The notes beneath the pieces are model-generated. The model was not told the DNA's origin, did not search any database, and was given only the letters and a program-made list of their open reading frames with translations. From Harmothoe impar (lineage: Eukaryota > Annelida > Polychaeta > Phyllodocida > Polynoidae): DNA of 64,000 nucleotides. The stretch lies in assembly GCA_947462335.1 (NCBI GenBank), contig OX381707.1, positions 83,910,610 through 83,974,609 of the forward strand. Direction: 5' to 3'. Position numbers and translations under genes: made by a program. Shown here piece after piece: positions 28,843 to 42,465 of the stretch (position 1 is the stretch's first letter; each line of letters opens with the position of its first letter).

Positions 28843-30560
28843 GTTAAGAATAGAGAAGTATGGTTCTGTTCTGCTCTACAGACCCTCTATATCATAATCA
28901 TGGTTAAGTTGGGAATGTGCCTCTCCTCCATTCCATGAAGTATCCTAACTATCACTTTGTATGTGAAACTATCATAATGATATCCCAGATGATGGTGCTA
29001 TATATCAGCACAAGACTCACCCAGAGAGAGATGAAATAACATATTCTAGTTATAGTTACCCTGCTATGGGCCTGTGAGGTCCTATTTATCTCTATAATGA
29101 TACCAGATATCCCAGGTAATGACAGTGCTACATATCAGTACCAGACTCACCCTGTTGGAGGTAGGTACTAGAGGTATTAGAGCTAGTATGGTTAAATTGG
29201 GACTGTGCCTCTCCTCCATTTCATGTAGTATCCAAACACTCACAGGTTAATATGTGAATATCTGTATCATGATATCCCAGGTAATGACAATGCTACATAT
29301 CAGTACCAGACTCACCCTGTTGGAGGTAGGTACTACACTGAAAATCCATAGATTGAAAGGGTTAGTCAGTTCAGACTATCCTAGGTTGGTCATATGAGTG
29401 TTAGTCATAATGGCAAAGTTATATTCAAAAATGACTGAGGGGTCAGTCAGTAGTGGCTAACCTAGGTTCATCATTGGTGTGTTGTATTTGTATACCACTA
29501 GTTGGGGCCACCTGTTATGACACTCGGTGGCTCCCCCTGGAAATAAAAAGACTAAGGTGGGTTGGTCAGTTCTGACCAACCTGACAATAATAACTGACCT
29601 ATGTTGGGCGTATAGGGATCCAAAAAATGACTAACTAGGTTAGGCACTAGTGACTGAGAGGTTGGGCGTATAGGGAGCCTAGGAATATCAGTGTAGAGGT
29701 ACTAGAGGTAGTATAGTTAAATTGGGAATGTGCCTCTCCTCCATTTCATGAAGTATCCTAACTATCACTTTGTATGACAGAGGTCCTGTATACCTCTATA
29801 TGATATCCCAGATGATGGTGCTACATATCAGTATAGTACAAGACTCACCCTGGTGGAGGTAGGTACTAGAGGTATTAGAGCTAGTATGGTTACATTGGGA
29901 CTGTGCCTCTCCTCCATTTCATGTAGTATCCAAACACTCACAGGTTAATATGAGGAAGGACCAATATATCTGTATCATGATATCCCAGGTAATGACAGTG
30001 TTACATATCAGTACAAGACTCACCAAGAGAAAGATGAAACAACATATTCTAGTTATAGTTACCCTGCTATGGGCCTGTGAGGCCCTATTTATCTCTATAA
30101 TGATACCCCAGATATCCCAGGTAATGAGAGTGTTATATATCAGTACCAGACTCACCCTGGTGTGTGTCGGACCTAGAGGTATTAGAGGTAGTATGGCTAA
30201 ATTGGGACTGTGCCTCTCCTCCATTTCATGTAATATCCAAACTATCACAGGTTAATATGAGGAAGGACCAATTTATCTGTATAATGATGTCCCAGGTAAT
30301 GACAGTGTTACATATCAGTATGAGACTCACCCTGGTGGATGTAGGTACTAGAGGTATTAGAGCTAGTATGGTTAAATTGGGACTGTGCCTCTCCTCCATT
30401 CCATGATGTATCCTAACTATCACTTTGTATGAGAAAGGTCCTGTATACCTGTATAATGATATCCCAGGTAATGACAGTGTTATATATCAGTACAAGACTC
30501 ACCCTGTTTTGTGCAGGTACTAGGGGTACTAGAGGTAGTGTGATGCTGTAGGCTCTGTAG
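28843..30560. repeat. Right half of the ~190-bp repeat block
   Basis: Repeated units with CTCCTCCATTTCATGTAGTA, AGGAAGGACCAATATATCTG and CCCAGGTAATGACAGTG, as left of the Polinton. The 100-codon frames at 29919-30255 are repeats, not genes. Confidence 0.75.
29336..29693. mobile_element. MITE with CACTG ends (TA) inside the repeat block
   Basis: Ends CACTGAAAATCCATAG and GAATATCAGTG, TA duplicated at 29334-29335 and 29694-29695. Removing it restores the GGTAGGTACTAGAGG of neighbouring units. A diverged partial copy lies near 38790-38943. Confidence 0.75.
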
Positions 30561-31159
30561 GTGTGGCCGCCGGTAGTGGTAGTCCGTGAGTGAGACTGAG
30601 AGTGGGGATCCTACCAGGCAGTCCTGTATATACAGCCCAGCCCCCACACAGGATGTAGGTATAGGGATGTCACCTGACAGCCGCAGCGCCACCCTACTGC
30701 AGCGGCACTGGGAGGAACTACAGTGTGGGGGCTGCCATGCAGGGAGGGAGGGAGGGAGGGAGGAATGGGGTGGGGGGGGGAGGACTGCTACCGCCTGCCA
30801 GTACTAGACAAAAAGACCAAGTGAAAAACAAAGGGCCACGTAAACATATAACTGGAGCAGATCAAGGATTTAGAAAGAGCTGGGTTCCACGACTAGTTCC
30901 ACCAAGTACAAACTATGTATTTTGATATGGACATTCAAACTACTTCAAATATAATGTAGGCTAAGGAATAAAGTGGCGGCTGGGGGACAAGATGGCGGCT
31001 AGCGGACAATATGATGCATGGGGAACAAAATGGTTGCTAGGGGAACAAAATGCATATATGGTGGTTGCGGACAAGACGATATATGGGGAACAAGATGGCG
31101 GTTGTGGGACAACATGCCAGTTGGCAGACAAAATGGCTGATAGGGGACAAAATGGGGAA
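30561..31159. other. Gene-free; start of the satellite
   Basis: A GGGA microsatellite at 30739-30765. From about 30970, diverged ACAAGATGGCGGCT-type motifs lead into the 70-bp satellite. Confidence 0.5.
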
Positions 31160-33370
31160 TGCGCTACAACAGAATACATGTCTGAGGGACTGGGGGCCAG
31201 GAGACAAGATGGCCGCCTGCACGGGGGACACACTACAACAGTATACCTGTCTGCTGGGACCTGGGGCCAAGAAACAAGATGGGCGCCTACACGGGGGATG
31301 CACTACAACAGTATACGTGTCTGCTGGGAACGGGGGCCAAGAGACAAGATGGCCGCCTGCACTTTGGGATGCGCTACAACAGTATACATGTCTACAGGGA
31401 CTGGGGGCCAAGAGACAAGATGGCCGCCTACATGGGGGGAGGCGCTACAACAGTATACATGTCTACAGGGACAGGGGCCAAGAGACAAGATGGCCGCCTG
31501 CACTTTGGGATGCGCTACAACAGTATACATGTCTACAGGGACTGGGGGCCAAGAGACAAGATGGCCGCCTACATGGGGGGAGGCGCTACAACAGTATACA
31601 TGTCTACAGGGACAGGGGCCAAGAGACAAGATGGCCACCTACATGGGGGGATGCGCTACAACAGTATACATGTCTACAGGGACTGGGGGCCAAGAGACAA
31701 GATGGCCGCCTACATGGGGGGATGCGCTACAACAGTATACATGTCTACAGGGACTGGGAGCCAAGAGACAAGATGGCTGCCTACACGGGGGATGCGCTAC
31801 AACAGTATACATGTCTACAGGGACTGGGAGCCAAGAGACAAGATGGCTGCCTACACGGGGGATGCGCTACAAAAGTATACATGTCTACAGGGACTGGGGG
31901 CCAAGAGACAAGATGGCCGCCTGCACGGGGGATGCGCTACAACAGTATACGTGTCTACAGGGACTGGGGGCCAAGAGACAAGATGGCCGCCTACACACGG
32001 GGGATGTGCTACAACAGTATACATGTCTAGAGGGACTGGGGGCCAAGAGACAAGATGGCCGCCTACACAGGGGGATGCGCTACAACAGTATACGTGTCTA
32101 CAGGGACCGGGCGCCAAGAGACAAGATGGCCGCTTGCATGGGGGGATGCGCTACAACAGTATACATGTCTACAGAGACTGGGAGCTAAGAGACAAGATGG
32201 CCGCCTACATGGGGGATGCGCTACAACAGTATACATGTCTACAGAGACTGGGAGCTAAGAGACAAGATGGCCGCCTACATGGGGGGATGCGCTACAGCAG
32301 TATACATGTCTGCAGGGACTGGGGGCCAAGAGACAAGATGGCTGCCTACATGGGGGGATGCGCTATAACGGTATACATGTCTACAGAGACTGGGAGCTAA
32401 GAGACAAGATGGCCGCCTACACAGGGGGATACGCTACAACAGTATACATGTCTGCAGGGACTGGGGGCCAAGAGACAAGATGGCCGCCTACACGGGGGAT
32501 GCGCTACAACAGTATACATGTCTACAGGGACTGGGGGCCAAGAGACAAGATGGCCGCCTACACGGGGGATGCGCTACAACAGTATACATGTCTACAGGGA
32601 CTGGGGGCCAAGAGACAAGATGGCCGCCTACACAGGGGGATGCGCTACAAGGGTATACATGTCTACAGGGACTGGGAGCCAAGAGACAAGATGGCCGCCT
32701 ACACAGGGGGATGCGCTACAAGGGTATACATGTCTACAGGGACTGGGGGCCAAGAGACAAGATGGCCGCCTACACGGGGGATGCGCTACAACAGTATACA
32801 TGTCTGCAGGGACCGGGGGCCAAGAGACAAGATGGCCGCCTACACGGGGGATGCGCTACAACAGTATACATGTCTACAGAGACTGGGGGCCAAGAGACAA
32901 GATGGCCCCCTACACAGGGGGATGCGCTACAAGGGTATACATGTCTACAGGGACTGGGGGCCAAGAGACAAGATGGCCGCCTACACGGGGGATGCGCTAC
33001 AACAGTATACATGTCTGCAGGGACCGGGGGCCAAGAGACAAGATGGCCGCCTACACGGGGGATGCGCTACAACAGTATACATGTCTACAGGGACCGGGGG
33101 CCAGGAGACAAGATGGCCGCCTTCACGGGGGATGCGCTACAACAGTATACATGTCTAGAGGGACCGGGGGCCAAGAGACAGGATGGCTGCCTACACGGTG
33201 GGATGCGCTACAACAGTATACATGTCTAGAGGGACCGGGGGCCAAGAGACAGGATGGCTGCCTACACGGTGGGATGCGCTACAACAGTATACATGTCTAG
33301 AGGGACCGGGGGCCAAGAGACAGGATGGCCGCCTACACGGGGGGATGCGCTATAGCAGTATACATGTAGG
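31160..33370. repeat. ~70-bp satellite, about 31 units
   Basis: Each 70-72 bp unit contains ACAACAGTATACATGTCTAC, GGGGCCAAGAGACAAGATGG and CCGCCTACA...GGATGCGCT. Because the unit is not a multiple of 3 and lacks plus-strand stops, all three plus frames stay open for hundreds of codons. The AAGATGGCCGCC core resembles YY1 sites and occurs once per unit. Confidence 0.93.
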
Positions 33371-34464
33371 AGACCTGCAGACTCTGGTGGAAATGACTAA
33401 TGCTTGTCTAGAGAGGTGTGTGTGGGTGAGTGGGTGTGTGTGTGTGTGGGTAGGGGGGGGGCAGGAGGTGGGAGGTGCAGGATAGAGCACGGGACATGAT
33501 AGACTGGTACAATCCTGCAATATTCATCTAAATTCATTCATATCCCCTTGAATACATGTCTCTATATCCATTATTTACATCTCACAGATATAAAATATCT
33601 AGCTCTTTGGAAGAGCCCTTTTCCTCTTCAAACGTTATTCTCTAAAAGACAGGTCAATTTCTTGTTCATTTCTTTATTGAGGTGAAAGTCCTGAACTATT
33701 TGGGTATGCATAATATTCTTCAAGGTAGGTGAGGTAGACCAAGAGTTAGCATTATATAAAGGATACTTACAGACTTTAACACTACTAGTGCAGGTTTGTA
33801 AAGGAGGACAGTGGGGGAGGTGGTAGGTATGTGTGTGGGGGGGGGCATAGCCTGGGGATCCACCAAGGTGGCACGTGACTGGAATATAAACTATGACGTC
33901 ACAAGTAGACAGGGGGGATTCCACAAAGTGCAGTCTGTAGGGTCTTAGTCATGTGTCTGAGTGTCTGCAGCGCCAATATTACGCAAGTGGCGGCTGGTAA
34001 GGGAACTAAACATTTGCTGGCACCATCACTGACTTTGGGAGACTAGAGACTCGCTATCGCTACTTAATGTTCCTTGTTAAATGTAGCCCTAATCTGTGGG
34101 TAAGATTTCAGGGGGACAAAATGGCAACCTTGGTAAAGTATCAGTTTGTATGCTCATCAGTTCTATGGCTATAGAGCCTGTTAGGCTGAGTGAGGTGAGA
34201 TGGGACTATGAGAGGTTCTATTGAGGAGGAGGAGGAGAAAGGGTTCAGAAATATCCCATTTCCAAACAGGACATCTGGGTCAGTTACTGCTGTCAGAGCT
34301 CCTCCTATAGACCCATGCATAAGGAGTGGGTTTATGTTAGTTTTTCATAATTCTCATAACATTGTCTGTAATGGCTCTGTTTGCAAACATCTCATGTCAG
34401 GAGATTCACAGGACAATTATCTTTCAAATAGTGTATTCGAATGAAGGATTTAAAGGTAATGTAT
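33371..34464. other. Gene-free stretch
   Basis: GT/G-rich tract at 33415-33470. The rest is unique-looking sequence with no recognisable gene. Confidence 0.4.
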
Positions 34465-34625
34465 GGATGTGGATCACTAAATTCGACATAGCGACATGGC
34501 TGATTTTGGGCCTAGCGACATGCAACATGAGGAAAATCAGAGATAGTGACATGGAACATGGCCATTTCTTAAAATCGACAGGGTGACATGGCCATTTCTT
34601 AAAATCGACATGGGAAATGGGGACC
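34465..34625. repeat. Dispersed CGACATGG repeat, copy
   Basis: Starts TGGATCACTAAATTCGACAT and ends CGACATGGGAAATGGGGACC. Confidence 0.65.
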
Positions 34626-36539
34626 CCTCATCCAGGCCACCTAATGTATTTGTCAATGACGCTTCAGAAATGTTCAAAAACTTTATTGACAATTTTTTTT
34701 CTGAAAAGTCGGCCTTTCTTGCTGCGTTTATCTATAGGTCTACCCCTAGTTCACCATGAGTCAATGACAACGTGGTAATATCAGCTCTGTGGGTGACAAC
34801 ATGCTGTGGACACTCTGGTGGGTGTCTGTATCCTCCTGCCATCATTATAGCTGAGACAAACTGAAAAGTTAGCCTTGACAAATCGCATATCCTGCATAGT
34901 CTCATGTAGTGTTCATTCCTCTAGATGGTCCCAACTACATGTACTATGTAAAAGTTAGAACCAATATTGCATCCATCAAGATCCATTATAACTACAAGGA
35001 AAAACAACGTAACCCTATGCATTACAACCATTATGCTTAATATTACGCAAGATGTGCTTTTTATGACTACGCGGGATATGCTTTTTGTCAAAGCCCACTT
35101 CTCAGTTTGTGACTTTTTGCTTCCCAATTATCATGAGTCAATGACAGTAGCTCTGTGAGTGACAACATGGTGTGGACACTGGTGGGTGTTTAGCTGTGGT
35201 GGGTGTGTAGCTTGGTGGGTGTGTAGCCCTGGTGGGTAGCTTGGTGGGTGTTTGGGGATGTTTGCACTGATTCATGTCGTCCATTTCCCATGTCCAGAGT
35301 CACCTTGCATCAGTCAGACACCTCAGTACAGAAACTTCAGGAACACCTGAGTGATTCACACCTGGGACAGGCAGGTGGGCAGAGGGGACCCTGGATGTGG
35401 GTGGGTGGGGGTGTCCCCATGCCGCAGGTAGAATTGAAGAAGCAACCTTGGTACCTCTAATGACTTATTGATCATGTACCTGGTCAAATCTAAGAACTAC
35501 TCTGTAATATGTCTCATACACTGCATGGACATGGGCATTTAAGCAAAGTTTTTATTGCTTAAAGTCACTTTTTAAACAGCTCTAAGTTCGGTTAGTTCCA
35601 TGTAAATGCCCCGGAAAAGTCATAATGACATTTAAGCAGCTTTAAGTTACATCTACTGGAATTAAAGATGCTTAAAGTGTAAGTAGTCCAATGTTTCCTT
35701 AAATGCCAACATTCATGCAGCGGTATGTCTCTACTCATGTCAATGGACAATGTTCAATGTCTAATTATAACACTATGTCTAATTCTGGGGTCATGCTTCA
35801 ACCATGGCTAATTTTCGGGCAATATTTAGCCTGGAGATATCATTTGAAAATTCGATTTTAATGGGCATACCCCCCCACATGTGATGGCAGAACTGGAATG
35901 TTATTGTGTTGCATACCATGGGGTATATAACCAGACATTAAGTGTCCGTGGACACTCCCTACAACTGGACACCTAAGCACGTTACACCAGTCTGGAGTTG
36001 CATCTAGACATGGTTCCAGTTTTGCCACCAGGATCTCTGACATCGGTGTGGGAGGCTGGGAGAAGGGACAAAAACTGGGCTGGGCTCGTGGTACACACCT
36101 CTACCGTTACCAGGCCTAAGGGATTAGATCCTCAGTGGAGGAACATTCAAATGTTATTGCTGTACAAAATTCTATGAGGAATATTTTATTCAATCTTTTC
36201 TGCCAGCTCAGCAATTCCTTCTCTCTATGTCTATATGCGTGCTGGGGCAGCTATACAGTCTGTAGAACCTTTAAAATGTACCCAAAGGGAGATTGACATT
36301 AGCTGTACCTCCATGTACCCCCGTGGGTGCTGACTACACCATTTGTCCAAAACACAGTATGAAACGTTTCCTAAACTATTTCCTCAACGTAACTCTACCT
36401 AACTGTATATATTGAGAATAATATCATTTACACAATATACATTAAAAAATAGCTGCTATGTAGATCATCCCTAGAGCAGGTCACTATACGGTCAGGTATA
36501 TGGCACATAGTACAAACAGAATGGGGGGGGGGGGGTGTC
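34626..36539. other. Gene-free; local duplications
   Basis: Two related copies around 34740-34830 and 35130-35190 share CATGAGTCAATGACA and AGCTCTGTGGGTGACAACAT or a close variant. GGTGGGTGT repeats lie at 35180-35265. No gene recognised. Confidence 0.4.
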
Positions 36540-37480
36540 GACGGGGAGGCATGTCGATTTAAAGAAATGGCAATGTCGCATATCTATGTCGCGTAATGAT
36601 GCTCATGTCCTATGTCGATATCCCCTGTCACTATTTTCTCAACCTCATATTGCATGTCACTAGGCCTGCATGATGTCGCATGTCGATTTTAGGAAAAGGC
36701 CATGTCGTCATTTCAAATTCAGGGTTTTAATCATATCATATAGGACGCAGTGCTACATGTATAAAAAGGAATGTTTAAGGTCAAATCATGAATGTTTCAC
36801 GTTATACAGGTTATAAAGTAGCTGCTATGTAGATGACCCCTAGAGCAGCTCAGTGTATAGTCAGGTATCTAGCACAGTACTGGAATGTAGGGTGTATGGC
36901 ACACAGTATAGGATACTCCCAAATTGCGGCTAATACCCGAGTTAAGCGTAAAAACGGTTTTTTATGGTAGATTTAGAATATGTTATACACATAATAAAAT
37001 AGTTATCTAGATCCTCCCTAGAGCAGCTCAGTGTATAGTCAGGTATATCGCACCCAGTACAACGAGAATAGATTTTAATATGTGTGCCCCGGTGGCATCG
37101 ATGGGAGGGGGGAATCTCCGATGTCGATTTTAAGAAATGGCAGTGTCGCACGTCTATGTCGCTTAATGATGCTCATGTGGATTTAAAGAAATGTCCGTGT
37201 CCCCTGTCACTATTCTTTTAAGCCTCATATTGCATGTCACTAGGCCTGCATGGTGTCGCATGTCGATTTTAGGAAAAGGCCATGTCGTCATTTCGAATTC
37301 AGGGTTTTAACCATATCATATAGGACGCAGTACTACATATATAAGAAGGAACGTTTAAGGTCAAATCACAAGTGTTTCATGGTATACAGGTTATAAGGTA
37401 GCTGCTATTTAGATCCTCCCTAGAGCAGCTCACTGTATAGTCAGGTATATAGTACAGTGCTACAGGAATGTGTACAAGTA
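36540..37480. repeat. Duplicated block with CGACATGG-type copies
   Basis: Units with TAGCTGCTATGTAGAT, CCTAGAGCAGCTCA and GTATAGTCAGGTAT occur near 36450, 36815, 36990 and 37395. Inverted CGACATGG copies lie at 36540-36715 and 37095-37300. The arrangement looks like a segmental tandem duplication. Confidence 0.6.
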
Positions 37481-38544
37481 GGGCGGGTTACGAGCTGCTC
37501 CTTGGGAGGCTGCCAACACTAACAGTGCCAACACGTCTGAGGTCTCCTACCTCCACACAGCTTCTAGGAACCGCCTGCTAGTATATAGGTCCTTCTTGTC
37601 TAGTTCATAATATTGTGCATTCTCTGACCCATTTGATCATTTGAACTACCCTTTTTGAAATAATCATATACCTCCAAATAGCATTTTCAGGAAGTATTTA
37701 TAACAGATTCTGGTTCCGCTTATTTCGGCCACCCAGGCTCTCCTAAACAGCTTCTGGGAACCAGCCCTTCCTGATGTTTTATGGGTTATAGTGTACATTC
37801 CCCACTAGTTCATAATATAGTACATTCTCTGACCCATTAAGACTATTTGAACTACCTAATTGTACAAGTATAGTTCCAAAGAGCATTTCCAGGATATAAA
37901 ACAGTATGGGTCCACTTATTTGGTCAAACCGGGGCCTCATAAAACTGCATAATGTCGTTTCAAATATGCCTTAGGGCAATCATCATATCAAAATAAAGGT
38001 ATACGGCAATAGTTTTACATTGAATAAATACAGCTTTCCCGTATTAATGTATAATTTTGAGGAATGTTATTTTGAAAATGCTTATGCAAAATGTATTTCT
38101 CGCTACAAACCTTTTCTCGCTACAGACCTTAATATTGAATGGTCCAATTTACAAGCCATACCAACTGACGTGTAGCCTAGGAAGTCATTTTCACCGGCAG
38201 CCTTTTTTAGCGGCTATTGCCTGTGTCTGGCACATTGTCGTAAAGATTTTATTGCAATACAGCATTATGTACCACCTAACATGTTAAGCCTAATGTGTCT
38301 AAGGTAACACTAGTATCCTAAGTACCCCAGGTATCCCCATAAGACATGAGACATAAGACGTAACCCACCCTCTACACCTCTTGTACCCCTGTGACCCCTG
38401 TATAACCTCTCAACATGCACTTTACAACACTAACACATTAGACACTATTTGGGGACCACTTCATGCTACATAACATGGCAGCAGACTGGGAGGGGAGTCT
38501 GCTTCAGGAGGATCAAGATGGGAATGCAGGGGTGAGGCCCTCGA
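37481..38544. other. Gene-free stretch
   Basis: Two diverged copies of a segment with CATTCTCTGACCCATT at 37618 and 37813. No gene recognised. Confidence 0.4.
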
Positions 38545-38720
38545 TGGGGGGTCTCGATGTCTCCTGTTCATTTAAACCGATGCTCATGACGCCATGTCGA
38601 TTTTGAGAAATAGCCATGTTGCCATATCGATTTTGAGAAATGTCTCATGTCACTATCAATTTTTTTCTTTCCGTCCCATATCACTGAGCCCCAAATGGCC
38701 CATATCTCTATGTCGAATTC
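38545..38720. repeat. Dispersed CGACATGG repeat, inverted copy
   Basis: GGGGTCTCGATGTCTCCTG through CATATCTCTATGTCGAATTC, opposite in orientation to 4201-4425. Confidence 0.6.
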
Positions 38721-39841
38721 AGTGGCCCAGGGTGGGCTGAGAGCTAGGGCTTATAGCACTTCATGTAGGAAATAGTGACTAAATGGCCTAAAATGGAAGG
38801 GCTAAGGTGACTGACCAACCTGACAACATGGACTACTAGTAACCTAGGTTGGTGATATGGGGAGCCAAGAAAAAAAGACAAAGTTGGTTAGGAACTAGTA
38901 ACTGAGAGATTGGTCGTATATGGAGTCAAAGAATATCAGTGCACCCTGCCAGTCCGGGAATACGTCTTGATGACAGTTGGATTCACTGGATGCATTAAAT
39001 GGTGCTACTCATTAAATGGTGCTTACTAGACTGCGCTAATTACACTATTGTTTAGCGCTTTACGATCCAGGGACCAGATAGGGAAGATTCACCATGATTA
39101 GGACACACACCCTGAGACAGTCGGTGAAATCTCAGATTACTCACGTGCAATACACCTTCTTTTTTGGAATCAATAATACTTCAATTCTACCATTATTCAC
39201 AGATAATGGTCTTAAAATGCTTAAAGTGACATGGTCCGATTTTTTTCCATATTTTAAATCCTACTTAAATGTTGTAACAATATCATATCTGGAGGATTGA
39301 CCATCATCTTTAATGGTCAATAAGATCCAGTATGGAGGGTCCCATGAGCACAGGTGTAGTCTTTTACAGTGTATTTAAAATGGATGGACTTATAGTGTGC
39401 ACTCAAAAGTCTTAAATTGAGCATAAAACTGATAACCATCCGATTTTTAAGCTGAATTCTGGGGAATAAAGTTTAATGAAGTAGATAGGACATGAAGTAT
39501 GGCCATATTTAACATTCTGTTGCATTTTTAACAAAATTCATTTTTGATCCCTAATCATCGGACCATATCACTTTAAATGATGACAAATTCAAGTGTGCGA
39601 CTCCAGGGGAATCTCCCCTACCTTACCCTCACGTGCTGGAGGTTGTCTGGCATGGTCCTGGTGCTGTCTAATAAGCACAATGAGGATATAATTGTAGACA
39701 CTAACAAAAACAATAATCTACAGATCTGGTCGGCGTGGTGTAATAACGACAGGGAGTTAACTGTTGTAGGGCAATCTGTGCCGGTGTCCGGGAGTGAAGG
39801 AGGGACATGACGCAGGTTACACAAACATGGCGGGTAGCATT
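38721..39841. other. Gene-free stretch
   Basis: Starts with a diverged relative of the 29336 MITE. The 77-codon frame at 39577-39810 has no family I recognise. Confidence 0.4.
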
Positions 39842-40433
39842 CACAGGCTTAAATTGATCAGCTTGGTTATACTGGGAGTAGATGATTGTACATAGCACAA
39901 GGTATGACACAGCTAGATGCCTTTCATCTTTATACCCTAGATGGCCTACTGCACCATGCATTTAGCAATAGACATGTGGCTCCCCCTGAAGTTTAAAGAT
40001 GATGGTGGACTAACCAGTGTGTATATTACTAGATGACTCTACCCTCTATGTCCAAACCCATGGTACAGTAGGGCCATCTAGGGTATTTATAAAGATGATT
40101 GGCCTCTAGCTGTGTCATACCTTGTGCTATATATACTGTAGCATCCGCCGTAATTAGGAACTGGAACTCTTGGCCACACCAGCTAAGTCTTGTTGGAGAT
40201 CCTCTCTGCTTCAAGCGTCAAACCAGACTGACGGAACCCTCTCTCCCCCCCTCCTTATATAACTTGCTAACGTTTCTCCGACGCCGGAGACGTTCCGTCA
40301 TGGGCGCCGTTGAACTTCGCCAACGCCCCCGCTTCGATTCTTCGAGTCTGTGAATCCACAGCCTCCCTTCCATCGCCGCTACAATACAGTTATCCACTCT
40401 CAGCATAACCAAGCTGATCAGTTAAAGCCTGTG
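39842..40433. mobile_element. hAT-like MITE (8-bp duplication), copy 1
   Basis: TIRs CACAGGCTTAAATTGATCAG and its inverse ending AAAGCCTGTG, flanked by perfect 8-bp copies GTAGCATT (39834-39841, 40434-40441). It is longer than copy 2 because unrelated sequence occupies about 40150-40375. Confidence 0.82.
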
Positions 40434-40499
40434 GTAGCATTGGTCTAATGCTACTTTAACCTGTTGCACACTCAGAAACGTTTCCCTACAACTGTTTAT

Positions 40500-40850
40500 G
40501 ACCCTAGACCCCTAAATCCGACACGGCGATATGGGCATTTTGAAGCTTAGTAATAAATGACAGGAGGAAAAAAGATGGTGACATGGTGATTGACAGAGAC
40601 ATGGGACATGATCATTTCTTATAAACAACACCCCACCTGGGGCCCCTTCCAATAAGGGCCCGCTGTTAACTGATTAGGCTAGGGCCCAAGTTGGGAGGGG
40701 GGTCCACATGCCCCATGTCGCCTCTAAGAACTTATGATGTCCTATGTCAAACTTAAGAAATATCCCTCTGTCATGACATTTCTCCCTCATGTCACTTCCC
40801 CTCATGTTGCATATCAAATTTAATGAATGACTGTGTCGCCATGATAAATT
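40500..40850. repeat. Dispersed CGACATGG repeat, two facing copies
   Basis: A direct copy at about 40500-40625 and an inverted copy at about 40690-40850, meeting around GGGGCCCCTTCC. Confidence 0.55.
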
Positions 40851-41837
40851 TATCTGTTTCGGTTGATCCTTCCTATTTCCATACCCCTGTGTCCTCCCCT
40901 ATCAACACTCTGTACACATACACAATGTACCCACCCTGTGGTGTAATGCCGGTGTACATCTAGTACACATCGGCACATGATGGTGGTGGGCACAGCGGGT
41001 GGTACACACATCATACAGCGTGATGCGCGTTACATCATCACATCACACATCACATGGCCCGGGGGGGGGGGGGCACTCAGATCTGAAATGACTACCCACC
41101 ATCAAATGCCCCACGGAAGCAGTAGCAGTAGATCTAAAAATTAGGGGGCGGTGACACTTTCTACCCTCAACAATAGGGGGCAGTAACTCTAAAGGAGGGG
41201 CCAGTCATTGGGTCTCAGTATCATATAAATGATAAAATGTAAAGAAAACAAGTATTATCCATAGCTACTGCACTGTTTGCATCAGGAAATACAGGTAGTG
41301 TTACATGGGTATCTGAAATAACAGGGGCGGTGACTTATATGTTAGGAATCAGGGGACGGTTCTTTTTATTTATGAGGGGCGGTGGTTAGGCGACCCCTGT
41401 TTTTAGGCGGGCAGTAGTTTGGCAGTTGGCGGGTACTGTCATAGAGTGAGTGCCCCCCCGGGTCGCACGGTCGTGTATTATCATGTATTTGATGTGAAGC
41501 AAACAAAGGTACTACGCTCAAGTCCTGGATTCGCTGTTCTAATGATTTGATGAATAATTACCCAAAACAAACACAGCGATCCAATTAATCCAATTAACAA
41601 TCAGTTTGGACCAATTCTCATGTGTATGTGTAAATCGCAACATGTACACCTATTGTACCCCTAGTAATCTGGTAATAACCAGTTAAGGGCAGTGTATCTG
41701 TGTTTATATGGCATGGTCATGGTAACTGCTCTAGCTAAAAACGTAGCACCACCGTAGAATTGGCCTTCAACTGTCCATAGTGTCATTGGGTGGCCTTTGT
41801 CAGTGGCACTTAACATCTCAACTGTGCAACGTACTAA
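40851..41837. other. Gene-free stretch
   Basis: CA/CATCA-rich part at 40910-41060 and a GGGGGCGGTGAC-type interspersed motif at 41140-41400. No gene recognised. Confidence 0.4.
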
Positions 41838-42097
41838 GGGAGTGCTCATTTTTTAACATGTGGAGATTTCGCATTGAGCGCACAAAAATCCCCCCCCCCA
41901 AAAAGGGTTGAAATCCCCCCCCCCCTTCTCCCCGGTGGATTGAAATCGTGCACGTTTGCCGTTGTAGCATAGTAACGCGCAGGCTTTTTCGGTCAAAAAA
42001 GCTAAAATTCTTTTTATCCCCCCCGGTCAAGGGGTGCAAATCTTTAATCCCCCCCCCCAATTCACCACCCCCCTGTTTTTAGAAAATGAGCACTCCC
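41838..42097. mobile_element. Harbinger-like MITE (TAA), GGGAGTGCTC copy 1
   Basis: Ends GGGAGTGCTCATTTTTTAAC and AGAAAATGAGCACTCCC, TAA at 41835-41837 and 42098-42100. Interior has C-runs and AGCATAGTAACGCGC. Confidence 0.82.
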
Positions 42098-42254
42098 TAA
42101 GATGCATGTTTGTTTTTCCTTGCCCCACTTGTGTCTGAACTGTTGCATGTTTTATACAGAATGTACCAGGCATGGTGACCCACATCAATCAGTGTTAGAG
42201 CTGTAGCCTCATTAACACGGGGCATGCTCTTCATGTAATCAGGCCAAATAAATG

Positions 42255-42465
42255 GGTGTAGACCACCAAATTCTACATGGCGACATGGCTATTTATTAAA
42301 ATCGACTATCGACATGAGGCTTAATGACATGCGACATGAGGCTCAAAAATCATAGCGACATGAGCAATTGTTAAAATCGACATGAGACATGGACATTATT
42401 AAGCGACATTGACATATGACATGGCCATTTTTTAAGAACTACAATCGACATGGGGAACCCCCATC
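42255..42465. repeat. Dispersed CGACATGG repeat, copy
   Basis: Starts GGGTGTAGACCACCAAATTC and ends CGACATGGGGAACCCCCATC, very close to the 4201 copy. Confidence 0.7.

Noticed and set aside
30992..33300. Several long overlapping plus-strand frames (up to 398 codons)
   Set aside because: They run through a 70-72 bp satellite without stops; all three frames are open because the unit is not a multiple of 3.
39577..39810. 77-codon frame as a possible exon
   Set aside because: No recognised family and no convincing splice sites.
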